The translations under genes and the position numbers were made by a program. This document shows positions 1-10,500 of a stretch of DNA of 32,073 nt, piece after piece. Below the pieces are notes generated by a model. The model was not told where the DNA came from. It worked only from the letters and a program-made list of their open reading frames with translations, and did no database searches. This DNA comes from Kitasatospora cheerisanensis KCTC 2395 (GTDB taxonomy: Bacteria; Actinomycetota; Actinomycetes; Streptomycetales; Streptomycetaceae). The stretch lies in the NCBI RefSeq assembly GCF_000696185.1, contig NZ_KK853999.1, forward strand, positions 1-32,073. The letters are read 5' to 3'. Positions within the stretch are counted from its first letter, which is position 1. Each line of letters begins with the position of its first letter.

Positions 1-1649
1 TGTACTTCACCGCCACCCCGCGGATCGCCGACGACCGGAGCGCGAAGGACGGCCTCGCCGACCTCACCGCAGACGCCGACGGCGGCGCGGAGAAGCTGCC
101 CGCCCTCTGCTCCATGGACGACGAGCGGATCTTCGGCAGGACCGTGTTCACCTGGACCCTGGGGCAGGGCATCGAGCACGGCTATCTCGCCGACTACCGC
201 GTCCTGGTCCCCGTCGTCACCGATGAGGACCTGCGCGACCTCCTCAACCTGCCGTCCGTCGCCGACCTGCGCTCCCAGCGCAGCAACGAGGAACTCCTGC
301 GCCTGGCGCTGCAGATCGCGGTGCTGCGCGCGGTCGCCGACCTCGACCTGCGCCGCGTGATCACCTTCCACTCCCGGGTGTCCGGGGCGCGTGACTTCGC
401 GAAGTCCCTGCTCGGGACCGCGGAGTTGCTGCCCGACGCGGAGCGCGCGGAGCGGCTGACCGCCCTCGCCGTGGCCGGCACCGACCGACTCAAGGACCGC
501 CGCGCCGCGTTCGCCACGTTCAGGGCCCACACCGGCGAGGACGGCGAAGAGTGCTGCATCCTCTGCAACAGCCGGCTGTTGACCGAGGGCATCGACCTGA
601 TCGTCGACGCGATCGTCTTCGCCGACCCCAAGTCGAGCGTCATCGACATCGTCCAGGCCATCGGCCGCGCCCTGCGCCAGGGGTTCCGGCAGGGCAAGCT
701 CGCGTGGATCATCATCCCGGTCTACCTGCCGACGCCCGCGGTCGGCGACGACACCGCGACTGCGCATCCGTCGGAGGTCCGCGACGCCGGCGAGGCGGTG
801 AAGGCGGAGGCCGACGCCGAGATCGAGGCCTCCAGCTTCCGGACGATCTGGCGGGTCCTGCGCGCTCTGGCGGCGCACGACGCCCGGGTGGTGGGCCGGA
901 TCACGGAGCTGCGCGGCGCGCGTTCGCAGGGCGCCGCAGACACCACCGCGGCAGCGCCGTCCGAGGCCGGGGAGGCCGGGGGAGGCGAGCAGCCTCCGGG
1001 CCCGGTGGAGTCGCCGATCGAGTGGCTCAAGATCGACGCCCGCCGGCACGCGGCGAAGATCCTGCAGACCGTCAAACTGCGCGCGTTCAACCCGCGCGCC
1101 ACCGAGTGGCAGCGGATGCACGCCGTCGCCACCGCGTTCCATCTCCAGCACGGCCACCTCGACCCCACCGATCGCGAGGCCCACGGCGAGCTGGTGTCCT
1201 GGCTCGCCCGCCAGCGTCACCTGCACGGCCAGCAGCTCCTCGACCCGGCCCGTGTCAACGAGCTGGACGCGCTCGGGATGATCTGGTCGAAGAACGCCAA
1301 CGCGTGGGAGCGCGGGGCCGCCTACGCCGCCGCGTTCCACCGCCGGCACGGGCACCTCGCGATCCCCGCCACCGCCAAGCTCGACGACTACGCGGTCGGC
1401 GCCTGGATGCGCCGCCAGCGCAAGGCCGAGAACCTCACCGCCGCCCAGGTCGCGAAGCTGGACGGCCTGGACGGGCTGTGGCGCCTGGAGCCGGACTGGA
1501 ACCGCTCCTACCGGCGCCTGCTCGCCTATCTCGCCGCCGGCGGAACGCTCGACGGCCCCGCGAACCGCACCGGCCTGGGCGACGATGCGGCGTTCCGGCC
1601 CGGCACGTGGCTGCGCAAGCAGGACAAGGCGCGCACTGAGGGAAGCTGA
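1..1649 (+). CDS. SF2 DEAD/DEAH-type helicase with C-terminal helicase-associated (HA) repeats; 5' partial, 3' frameshifted
   Basis: The reading frame is open from base 3 and begins YFTATPR, the SAT/TATP-like motif III of superfamily 2 helicases, so the N-terminal ATPase half lies before the window. Then come a RecA-like second lobe (HSRVSGARDFAKSL) and motif V/VI (TEGIDL, QAIGRALRQG), which bind nucleic acid and ATP. From about base 1090 there are three helicase-associated repeats of the W..(7-10)..F...HGHL...LxxWLxxQR type (ATEWQRMHAV..., ANAWERGAAY..., EPDWNRSYRR...). HA-repeat helicases are common in actinomycetes, often on chromosome arms and plasmids; the substrate is unknown. The frame stops at 1649, but another frame continues KLTEQQVALLDAL to a stop at 1709-1711, exactly how an HA repeat normally ends. 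One missing G in the run at 1640-1642 would join the two. Confidence 0.85.
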   Translation, partial: YFTATPRIADDRSAKDGLADLTADADGGAEKLPALCSMDDERIFGRTVFTWTLGQGIEHGYLADYRVLVPVVTDEDLRDLLNLPSVADLRSQRSNEELLRLALQIAVLRAVADLDLRRVITFHSRVSGARDFAKSLLGTAELLPDAERAERLTALAVAGTDRLKDRRAAFATFRAHTGEDGEECCILCNSRLLTEGIDLIVDAIVFADPKSSVIDIVQAIGRALRQGFRQGKLAWIIIPVYLPTPAVGDDTATAHPSEVRDAGEAVKAEADAEIEASSFRTIWRVLRALAAHDARVVGRITELRGARSQGAADTTAAAPSEAGEAGGGEQPPGPVESPIEWLKIDARRHAAKILQTVKLRAFNPRATEWQRMHAVATAFHLQHGHLDPTDREAHGELVSWLARQRHLHGQQLLDPARVNELDALGMIWSKNANAWERGAAYAAAFHRRHGHLAIPATAKLDDYAVGAWMRRQRKAENLTAAQVAKLDGLDGLWRLEPDWNRSYRRLLAYLAAGGTLDGPANRTGLGDDAAFRPGTWLRKQDKARTEGS

Positions 1650-1731
1650 CGGAGCAGCAGGTCGCGCTCCTGGACGCGCTCACCCGGCACCCGGAGACCG
1701 TCTCCGGCTGATCGGGGCCGCACCGGCCCCG

Positions 1732-1750
1732 CCGGCCCGGCCTGGGCCGG
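1732..1750 (+). terminator. GC-rich hairpin after the helicase
   Basis: Perfect 7-bp inverted repeat CCGGCCC / GGGCCGG with a 5-nt loop (GGCCT), starting about 20 nt after the repaired helicase stop (1711). There is no U-tract, as is usual for actinomycete terminators. Its position supports 1711 rather than 1649 as the original gene end. Confidence 0.45.
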
Positions 1751-2422
1751 GACGGGATCCACTCCTGCTCGGGAGCGAAGCAGTGACCATTCAGCGAAAC
1801 CCGTGGCGTCTGCCGACGCGGCTGTCGGCATGCCCACCGGCAGTTCGGGCCGGCGGCTTTGGCGGCGGGAGTGCGTGCAATTCCGGCCTTGTGCGATTCG
1901 CCTAGTCGGCCGTGGCTATTGCAGGTCGGCGTGCAGTTTTTCCGCGCCAAAGTGGGGATCCCGGTGCCTCGCCCGAGAACCCGCTCCCGCGGGCGGCAGG
2001 AAGTCCCGGTAAAGTCCCGGCCCGGCTGCGGTCCGCCGCTTGAGATTCCGTCACTGTCTTCCGAAGTTGCGTTGTGGTTTTGGGCGGCCGGAGGAATAGC
2101 TTAGCGGTTGGGTCGGGAAATGACTTGGCAACCCGTCTACAGTTCTTGGCGCTGCATCTTTGCTCTCTTGGCGCTCCACGAGGGATCGGGCATCGTTCCG
2201 GGGCATGCGGGAGCTTCGTACGGGGCGTTCGCCGGGTGGAGCCTGCCCCTCCTGATCGGGTCCGGGACGCGAGGTCGGCTCGCGCTCGGCCCGTCGGCGT
2301 TGTGCCGTCGGCGGGGTCGGCACGCGATGCGGACGGTTCCTTCGGAGGACGGCTTCGTGCGGTGGACGGCGGCCTGCCCCGTCAGGCAGTTTCCGGGTGC
2401 CGGCGCGGTGCTGGGGGCTGCG
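1751..2422. other. intergenic region without convincing gene
   Basis: About 670 bases between the helicase and the end of the minus-strand BMP-like gene. The open frames here lack recognisable domains, good ribosome binding sites or typical codon bias. Base composition is somewhat richer in A/T around 1790-1960 and 2040-2180. A weak 5-bp hairpin (GCCTG / CAGGC, 2372-2387) lies just past the minus-strand gene and might help terminate it. Confidence 0.5.
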
Positions 2423-2947
2423 TCAGCGGTGTGCGGGGAGGCCGTGGACGAGGTCGGTGAGTCGGGTGGCGAGTTGGTCCTCCGTCAGAACAGTGGCCCC
2501 GGTGCCGGTGAGGTCGGTCCCGCCGGGGGGTGCGACGGCGACGAAGCGGGTCTTCGGCGCGTCCTTGGCCACGGCAGGGACGGCCGCGGTGAAGGCGGGC
2601 CCGACGGTGACCAGGAGGGTGCACTGTTGGGCGACCAGGCCGGCGAGGTAGGGGGCGGCGTCCTTCGCGCCGACGGCGGGCATCGCGAGCTGTTGGGCGT
2701 TGACGGAGCTGTCCTTGGCAGCCTGTTGGACGACGGCCCAGGTGTGCTGAAGAAGCGTGGCGGTGGCGGGGGAGTCGTCCGCCGCGACGCAGGCGCTGGG
2801 GCGGCCCGAGTAGTCGTCGGCGGTGACCCGGGCCGCAGCGGTGCGGTGGGGCCACAGCCACCAGGTCAGCGCGGCGCCAAGGAGGAGGGCGGCGGTGAGC
2901 GCGGCGAGCGGGCGCGGTGCGCGGAGGGCGGTGAGCCGGCGGGTCAT
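2423..2947 (-). CDS. membrane-anchored protein resembling a fragment of BMP/Med-type substrate-binding proteins
   Basis: 174 residues. The ATG (2947-2945) overlaps the TGA of the upstream mycosin gene as ATGA, so the two are translationally coupled. The N-terminus is basic (MTRRLTALRAPRP) followed by one hydrophobic helix (about residues 13-31, LAALTAALLLGAALTWWLW), fitting a signal anchor. The rest is extracytoplasmic. The stretch LLVTVGPAFTAAVPAVAKDAP followed by TRFVAV resembles the BMP/Med/PnrA lipoprotein strand-helix pattern (vGFLfxdAVxxVAkxxPdxkFaivD), but the protein is about half the length of a full BMP domain and has no lipobox. The coupling suggests it works with the protease, perhaps as partner or substrate; that is inference. 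Moderate confidence in the family, high that it is a gene. Confidence 0.75.
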   Translation of the reverse strand: MTRRLTALRAPRPLAALTAALLLGAALTWWLWPHRTAAARVTADDYSGRPSACVAADDSPATATLLQHTWAVVQQAAKDSSVNAQQLAMPAVGAKDAAPYLAGLVAQQCTLLVTVGPAFTAAVPAVAKDAPKTRFVAVAPPGGTDLTGTGATVLTEDQLATRLTDLVHGLPAHR

Positions 2948-4188
2948 GGTGATCTGCGGTTTCCGGTTCGAGGAGCGCGGGCGGAAGTGGTCTGCCTGGG
3001 GGCGGCGCGTCGCGGGGTGCCGCGTCTTGCCGGTGCGGCCCCCTTGAGCGGCGTCACGGCGGGGGAGAAGCAGCGGGTACGGGCGCGGCGTCGGCGGATC
3101 ACCGCAGCAGCGGATGCCAGGACGGCCAGGACGAGGGCGGTGAGGACGGCGGCCGGCCCCATGGCGGAGCCTTGGGGCCGTGCGGTGGGAGACGCAGCGG
3201 CGCGGAGCGGGTCGGAGGTGTCGGTCGGGAGCGGGGTGGACGACTCGAGCGCGGCACGCGGGTCGAGCAGCCCGTAGCCGGTGCGCGCATCGGGGCGGTC
3301 GTGGTGGGCGGAGGTGGTGTCGAGGATCCGGCGGACGATCTGGTGGGCGCCGAGCTGTGGGTACTTCTCCATGAGCAGGGCGGCGGTGGCGGAGACGTAG
3401 GCGGCGGCGTAGCTGGTGCCGCTGATCGTCTGCAGCGAGCCGTGGTTGTCGGCGGAGACGACGTGGTGGGCGGGGGCAGCGACGGCGACGGCGCCGGACT
3501 CGCTGGGTGTCCAGAACGCCCCGCTCTCGTCGATTCCGGACACCGAGACCACGCCGGGGAAGGCAGCGGGGTACTGGGGCGGGTTGCCCGTCTCGCCCTG
3601 GTTGCCCGCTGCCGCCACGACGATCACGCCGTGGCGGTCGGCGTACTCGACGGCCTGGCGCACGAGTTGGTTGGGCTGGTCGGCGGCGATCGAGACGTTG
3701 ATGACCCGTGCCCCGTGATCGACTGCCCAGGTCATCCCCTGTGCGAGGACTCTGGGATCGGCGGCCGTGTCGGCCATGACCCGGACCGGGAGGATCGAGG
3801 CGCCCGGGGCCAGGCCGACCGCTCCCGGCGGGGATCCGGCCGGCGCGGAGGCCGCGATGATCGCGGCGATCGCGGTGCCGTGCGCGTCGCCGGAGGCGTC
3901 GCTCCGGCCGTCGCCGCCGTCGCCGAGCAGGCTCGTCCCCGGCATCACCTGGCGTGCCAGATCCGGCCGGGAGGCGTCGACGCCGCTGTCCACGACCGCG
4001 ACCACCACGCCGCGCCCGGTGCTGTGCTGCCACAGCCTCTCGGCGTCGAAGTGCCGGCCGTCGAGGGGCCAGGACACCGCGCCCGCAGGCTCCCCGACTG
4101 CGGTTCCGGGGGTGCCGGCGAGGCAGGCGAGGACGCCGGCCGCGCACACAAAGGAACGCAGGACTCGTCGTACTCCTGGGGCTGACAT
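2944..4188 (-). CDS. mycP: mycosin-type subtilisin-like serine protease (S8), membrane anchored
   Basis: 414 residues from the ATG at 4188-4186; a GGAG lies 13 nt upstream, and the longer frame to 4440 would add 84 unlikely residues before the signal peptide. Order: signal peptide (about residues 6-31); subtilase catalytic triad Asp67 (VVDSGVD), His103 (HGT) and Ser259 (SGTSYAA); oxyanion Asn196 (AAAGN); Pro/Ser linker; transmembrane helix about 346-364 followed by RRRRAR; then a basic Pro/Arg/Ala-rich cytoplasmic tail of about 45 residues. This is the layout of mycosins, the proteases tied to type VII (ESX) secretion. No EccB/C/D/E or WXG100 gene lies in the window, so it is an orphan here. 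It is divergent from the giant toxin and coupled to the BMP-like gene. Confidence 0.88.
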   Translation of the reverse strand: MSAPGVRRVLRSFVCAAGVLACLAGTPGTAVGEPAGAVSWPLDGRHFDAERLWQHSTGRGVVVAVVDSGVDASRPDLARQVMPGTSLLGDGGDGRSDASGDAHGTAIAAIIAASAPAGSPPGAVGLAPGASILPVRVMADTAADPRVLAQGMTWAVDHGARVINVSIAADQPNQLVRQAVEYADRHGVIVVAAAGNQGETGNPPQYPAAFPGVVSVSGIDESGAFWTPSESGAVAVAAPAHHVVSADNHGSLQTISGTSYAAAYVSATAALLMEKYPQLGAHQIVRRILDTTSAHHDRPDARTGYGLLDPRAALESSTPLPTDTSDPLRAAASPTARPQGSAMGPAAVLTALVLAVLASAAAVIRRRRARTRCFSPAVTPLKGAAPARRGTPRRAAPRQTTSARAPRTGNRRSP

Positions 4189-4527
4189 ATCCGAACCAAT
4201 TCTCCGAGCCGAACGGACGCGGGCCGGGCCCGACGCTGTCGATCCCCTTTCGTCCGGCAGGGATGCTACCCCGGCGGGAATCAATTTTCCCAGCCCCGTC
4301 CCGGGTGGATCTGGGGATCCAAAGAAATTCGGCACTACCTTAAAGGATTCGTAAAATATCGGCCGATATTGTTGGCACTTGTCCGTTTTCATGCGCAAAA
4401 GTGAGACGGCGAGGACGGCCCCGGCTCTGTACGCCACCACCGGTTGCCGCTAAGAATTCCGCTGCCGGTCGCCAACGGGGCGGCTCGGCCATGTCTGCTT
4501 GTGTGGGGGCCGGCTGTGCGCCGCTCG
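4189..4527. promoter_or_regulatory. divergent promoter region between mycosin and RHS toxin genes
   Basis: About 340 bases separate the divergent starts. Bases 4280-4400 are unusually A/T-rich for this window (AATCAATTTTCC, TTAAAGGATTCGTAAAATA), as expected of a promoter region. No clear -35/-10 pair could be fixed for either strand. The centre holds the palindrome annotated separately. Confidence 0.5.
4355..4370. promoter_or_regulatory. perfect 16-bp palindrome, likely operator
   Basis: AATATCGGCCGATATT reads identically on both strands and sits in the A/T-rich part of the divergent spacer, 158 bases before the RHS start and 167 before the mycosin start. A two-fold symmetric site there is the usual binding site of a dimeric repressor or activator. 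No regulator gene lies next to it, so the ligand is unknown. Confidence 0.6.
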
Positions 4528-7500
4528 ATGTTCCGTCAATTCCTGCCGTCCGCCCCGGTACGCCACCGCCCAGGCGCGACCGGCGTCGAGCCGGCCCGCC
4601 GCACCGGTCGCGGCGGAGCGTCCGCGCTGCTGGTGGCCTTGGCCGTGCTCGTCTCGCTCGGCACCCAGGACGCGACGGCGTTCGCGGCCGCCCACGCGCC
4701 GCTGAACCTGCCCGCACCCCGCACCCCGGCCCAACTCGCCGGAACCGCCGACGGCCGACCGGACTCGGTGCCCGCCTCAGCGACCTCCAAGAGCGGCACA
4801 GGCAAGGGCGACAACCACACCCCCGGACGCGGTGAACTGCCACAGCCGAAGAGCGCCGGCGCCCCCGCCTCCGGCCCGTCCCTCGACGCCCGCACCGCGC
4901 AGCCGGTGAAGACCACCGCCCCGCCCGACTGGCTGGAAGGCCGCGCCGCCAAACCGGACGGCACCCCCGCCGCATCCGCCCGGCGGCCGGCAAGCACCGA
5001 ACTGAAGGCCAAGAACGGACTCCCCGGCCCCGGGAGCGACGGCGACACCGGCGTCGAGGAACCCTCCGCCCGCACCGTCAACACCACCCAGTACCGCAAC
5101 AACGACGGCACCAAGACCACCCGGGTCTACAGCCGCCCCATCAACTACCAGACCGGCGACGGCACCTGGCTGCCCATCGACACCACCGTGACCCTCGGCC
5201 GCGACAACCGCTGGCGCGAGACCGGCAACAGCCGACAGGTCAGCCTCGCCGCGCAGGCCGACAGCCCCTCGCTGCTCACCTACACCCTCGACGACGGGCA
5301 CGAGCTCTCCTTCGGCCTCGCCGGCACGACGCCGGTGCGCGGCAGCGCCGCAGGCGACACCGTCACCTACCCGCTGGCCGCACCGCAGACCGACCTGGTC
5401 TACAACGCCATCGCGGACGGGATGAAGGAGACCCTCGTCCTGCACGACGCTTCCGCGCCCACCACCTGGACCTTCCCGCTGCGCCTGCGCGGGCTCACCG
5501 CATCCCTCGACGGCAACGGCGCCGTCGTGTTCAAGGACGAGCAGGGCGCTGTCCGGGCCACCATCCCGGCCGGCTCCATGGTCGACGCGGCCAGCGACCC
5601 CCGCACCGGCGAGGGCCGCACCAGCTCGGGCGTCACCTACACGCTCACCACTGCCGACGGCGCCCCGGCCCTGCGCATGGACCTCGACACCGCCTGGCTC
5701 CACGACCCCCAGCGTGCCTTCCCCGTCCGGGTCGATCCGACCACCGCCGGCATCACGGGCGACTCCTCGACGTACGTCATCAGCGGCTACACCAACGACA
5801 ACTCCGCCGACCGCGAACTGCACGTCGGCCGCTACGACAGCCAGCACGTCGGGCGCGGCTTCATCGCCTTCCCCGGTGTCTCCAGCAACCTGGCCAACCA
5901 GTTCGTCGAAGCCGTCGACCTCCACATCGCCAACACCCACTCCAACAGCTGCACCAGGAACACGGTCAACGTGTACCAGGTCACCAACAGCTGGTCCGCG
6001 TCCGGCATGCGGACCTTCCCGGGCGCGGGCCTGGGACAGCTCGTCGGCACCGAGAAGTTCGCCGACGGCGACCTGTGCGGCGGCGTCCAGTGGGAGACCA
6101 TCCACCTCGGCAAGGACCAGACGTCCCCGGGTTCCCAACTCGTCAACAGCTGGACCCACGGCCAGCCCAACTACGGCCTCGCGATCACCGCCGACGAATC
6201 CACCGTCAACGCCTACAAGCGCTTCGACTCCGCCGTCACCGGCGCCTACGCGCCGTACCTGTCGATCACTTCCTCCGACTGGGCCGCCTCGTACACCGGC
6301 GTCGCCAATTACATCCCGCCGACCGCGGTCCAGCCGGGCAGCGCGCAGATCACCCTGCGCAACGAAGCCGCCAACTGGTGGAACTCCAACAGCATGCAGG
6401 TCCGCGCCCGCGTCTACGACGCGAACTGGAACGAGGTCGTCGGCGCCGGCCCCCTGGTCGGCGTCCCCGGCCTGGTCCAGACCGGGCAGTCCACCACCGT
6501 CACCGTGGCCATCCCGGCGCTGCCCGCCGGAAACCAGTACCAGGTCTGCTGGGACGGCACCGTCAACGGCACGAGCTCCCTCAACGACAGCTACGGCGTC
6601 CACTACCAGAACTGCATCTGGGCCTCCGCCCAGAACATCCCCCCGCAGGTCGACACCGCCCTGCCCCTCGGCGACACCCAGGTCGGAGTCCTTGCCCCCG
6701 AGCTGTACGCCACCGGCCACGATCCCGACAACTACCCGGGCACCGGCGTCGACTTCAGGTTCCAGGTGTACAGCGCCCCCGCGGTCGGCGACCCCCAACT
6801 GATCGCCGACTCCGGGTGGCAGCCGAGCAGCTCCTGGAAGGTCCCCGACGGCCTGCTCGCGTGGAACTCCAGCTACTACTGGACCGTCAAAGCGGGCGAC
6901 CACCAGGGCGAAAGCCTGCCGTCGGTGCCGCGCTCGTTCAGCACATCCGTCCAGCAGCCCGTGGTCACCTCGCGGATCGGCGGGGCGGTCGGCAACGGCA
7001 CCACCCGCAGCTTCGACCCGCAGGCCGGCAACTACACCACCGGTGCCACCGACGCCATGGTCGCAGCGGTGGGCCCGTCGCTCGCAGTCAGCCGTACCTA
7101 CAACTCCCTCGACCCGCGCACCGGTTCGCTCTTCGGTGCGGGCTGGTCGTCGTCCTACGACCTCAGCGTCGTCCCGGACGGCGACAGCGACGGCGGCGTG
7201 GTCCTGACCACCGGCAACGGCCGCACCGAGCGCTTCGGCCGCAACGACTTCCAGCTCACCCAACTCGCGGCCGCCGGCGACCAGACCGGAGACGGCATCG
7301 ACGACGCGATCGCCGTCGACGCCAGCACCGGCAAGCTGTGGGTCTACCCCGGCCCCGACTTTTCCCAGGCCAAGCGCCGCTGGCTCGGCGACGGCTGGAA
7401 CAGCGTCTCACAAATCGCCGGCGCCGACCTGAACGGCGACGGCATCGGCGATGTCATCGCCGTCGCCGGCTGGAACGGCGCACTCAACCTCTACGCCGGC

Positions 7501-10500
7501 CAGAGCGGCTCCAACCTGGGCGCGATCACCGCGATCGGCGCCAGCGGCTGGAACGGCATGCGCAACGTGGCGATCACCCCGCCCCTGGCCGCCGACGGCA
7601 AGAAGGACATCGTCGCCGTCGACAGCTCGGACAACAACATGTACGCCTACCCGGTCAACGCGAACGGCAGCCTCGGCGCCCGGGTCTACCTCGGCAACGG
7701 CTGGGACCCCGGCTACCGCGACGTCATCGGAGGCGACTTCAACCACGACCGCCGCGGCGATGTCGTCACTGTCGACTCCTCCGGCCGCCTGCTCCTCTAC
7801 CCCGGAACCGGCAGCGCCACCCTGGGCACCGGCACCCTCGGCGGCCCGACCGTCCTCGCCACCGGCTGGCAGAACATGCGCGACCTCGCCCCCGTCAACG
7901 GCATCCCCGGAGACCAGGGCACCGACCTGCTCGCCGTCGACAGGACCACCGGCGTCCAGTACCTCTACCGCACCGGCAGCACCCCGCCCGGGTCCCCCCT
8001 CACCCGCACCACCACCGGCATGGCCCTCTACACCTCGCCCGCCGGCGAGTTCGAGACCCTCGCCGCCAACCCCGGCGGCGGCTTCACCCTCGCCGACAAG
8101 AGCGGCACCGTCTACACCTTCGCCCAGCCCTCCGGCAGCGGCTTCCTGCTCTCGCAGATCACCGACCGCCAGCAACACACCCAGCAGCTGCACTACACCG
8201 CAGGCAAGCTCGACACCGCCACCGACCAGGCCTCCGGCCGCGCCCTGCACTTCACCTGGTCCGCCGACGGCAAGCACATCGCCGCCGTCGCCACCGACCC
8301 CACCACCCCGGGCGACCCCTCCACCGCCCTGACCTGGACCTACACCTACGACAGTGCCAACCCCGACCGGCTGGCCCAGGTCTGCACCCCGCCCGCCGGA
8401 ACCAACACCACCCGCCCCTGCACCACCTACACCTACAGCCCCGGCTCCCACTTCCGCACCACGGTGATGGACGCCGGCCCGTCCTCCTACTGGCGACTCG
8501 GCGACGCCGCCGACGCCACCAACGCCACCAGCGAGAACATCGCCAACCAGGGCACCGACAAGGGCACCTACACCTCCGTCACCCTCGGCACCGGAACCGG
8601 CCCCCTCAACGGCTCCGCCACCACCACCGCCTCCTTCGACGGCACCGCCTCCTCCCTCGCCCTGCCCAACGGAACGCTGCGCAACAGCTACCTCGCCGTC
8701 GGCCTCTGGTTCAAGACCACCAGTCCCGGCGCCCTGGTCGGCTACCAGAACCAGCCCCTGGGCACCGCTCCCTCCCACGCCTCCCAGCCGTTGTACATCG
8801 GCACCGACGGCAAACTCCGCGGAGAGCTCTACGGCACCGCGATCGGCTTCAACCCGATCACCTCCGCCACCCCGGTCACCGACGGCAAGTGGCACTACGC
8901 CGTGCTCTCCGGCGCCGGCGACACCCAGACCCTCTACCTCGACGGCGCACCGGTCGGCACCCTCAACGGCGCCATCGACCACCTGGACACCGACTACACC
9001 TACCTCGGCGCCGGCTACACCCAGAACATCCCCTGGCCCGCCGCCCCCGCCCCCGGCGCCGCCGGCGTCAACCACTTCAACGGGCAACTCGCCGAAGCCG
9101 CCGTCTACCCGCACGCGCTCGGCGCCCCCGCAGTCGCCGCCCAGTGGGCCGCCTCGCAGGTACCCTCCGCCCAGCTCACCAACGTCGCCCTGCCCTCCGG
9201 CAAGACCAAACTCGCCGTCAGCTACGACACCGTCAACGACCGCGCCACCCAGTACACCGACCCCAACGGCGGCATCTGGAAACTCAACCAGCCCACCGTC
9301 ACAGGATCCGAGCAGGAGTACCGCGGCACCGTCCTCGGCTCCCGCCCCGACGGCTACTGGCGACTCGCCGAAAGCAACGCCAGCCAGGCCGCCAACGCCA
9401 TCTACACCCCGCGCCCCACCCCGAACAACGGCACCTACTCCAACGTCACCCTCGGCGCCCCCGGCCCGATGACCGCAACCACCGCCGCGACCTTCGACGG
9501 CACCACCTCCTGGGCCGAACTCCCCGCCACCTACACCCCCACCACCGGCACCGGCGCCCTCGCCCTCTGGTTCAAAACCACCAAGCCCGGCACCCTGCTC
9601 GGCTACCAGTCCTTCCCGATCGGCGGCACCCACACCGTCACCGCCGACCGCTGGACCCCCGCCCTGTACGTCGGCACCGACGGCAAACTCCACGGCGAAT
9701 TCTGGACCGGAGGCCCGACCCCGATCGCCAGCAGCGCCACCGTCACCGACGGCAAGTGGCACCAAGCAGTGCTGTCCGCCGACACCCCCACCACCCAGAC
9801 CCTCTACCTCGACGGCCAGAGCGCCGGCACCGCCACCGGCCAGATCAAGGACAACGGCCAGACCCACCTCTACCTCGGCGCCGGCTACGCCGGACCCGGC
9901 TGGCCCTCCGCCCCCGCCGACCCGTTCGGCCACTTCAACGGCCAGATCGCCGACGTCGCCGCCTTCGACCACGGCATCGACGCCGCCGCACTCTTCGCCC
10001 AGGCCGCCAACGGCTCCGCCGCCTACGACGGCGCCGTCGTCGACGCCCACCCCACCGGCTACTGGCGCCTGAACGACACCGCCGGCAACCAGATGGCCGA
10101 ACTGCTCACCTCACAAGCCCTCACCCAGAACCAGGGCACCTACTCCAACACCACCCAGGCCGCCGGCGGCCCCTACGCCACCGGCAACACCAACGCCACC
10201 ACGTTCAACGGCACCACCTCGGCCGTCCGGCTGCCCGCAAACGCCGCCCCCCGTGTCGGCAACACCGCCACCGTCGAGGTCTGGTTCAAGACCGCCAACG
10301 CCGGCGTCATCTACAGCTACCAGTCCGACCCCCTCGGCAGCACGCCGGCCACCTCCACCCCCGTCCTGTACGTCGGCACCGACGGCAAACTCCACGGACA
10401 GGTCTGGAACGGCGACAAGAACAACACCATCGCCTCCGCCACCACCGTCAACGACAACGCCTGGCACATGGCCACCCTGGTGATCGGCTACACCAGCGGC

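Noticed and set aside
4777..7263. Long minus-strand open frame opposite the RHS N-terminal part
   Set aside because: Val/Gly/Asp/Ala-rich antisense shadow typical of high-GC DNA, with no ribosome site or recognisable domain. The same applies to 7408-10050, 10966-13347 and 13366-15615.
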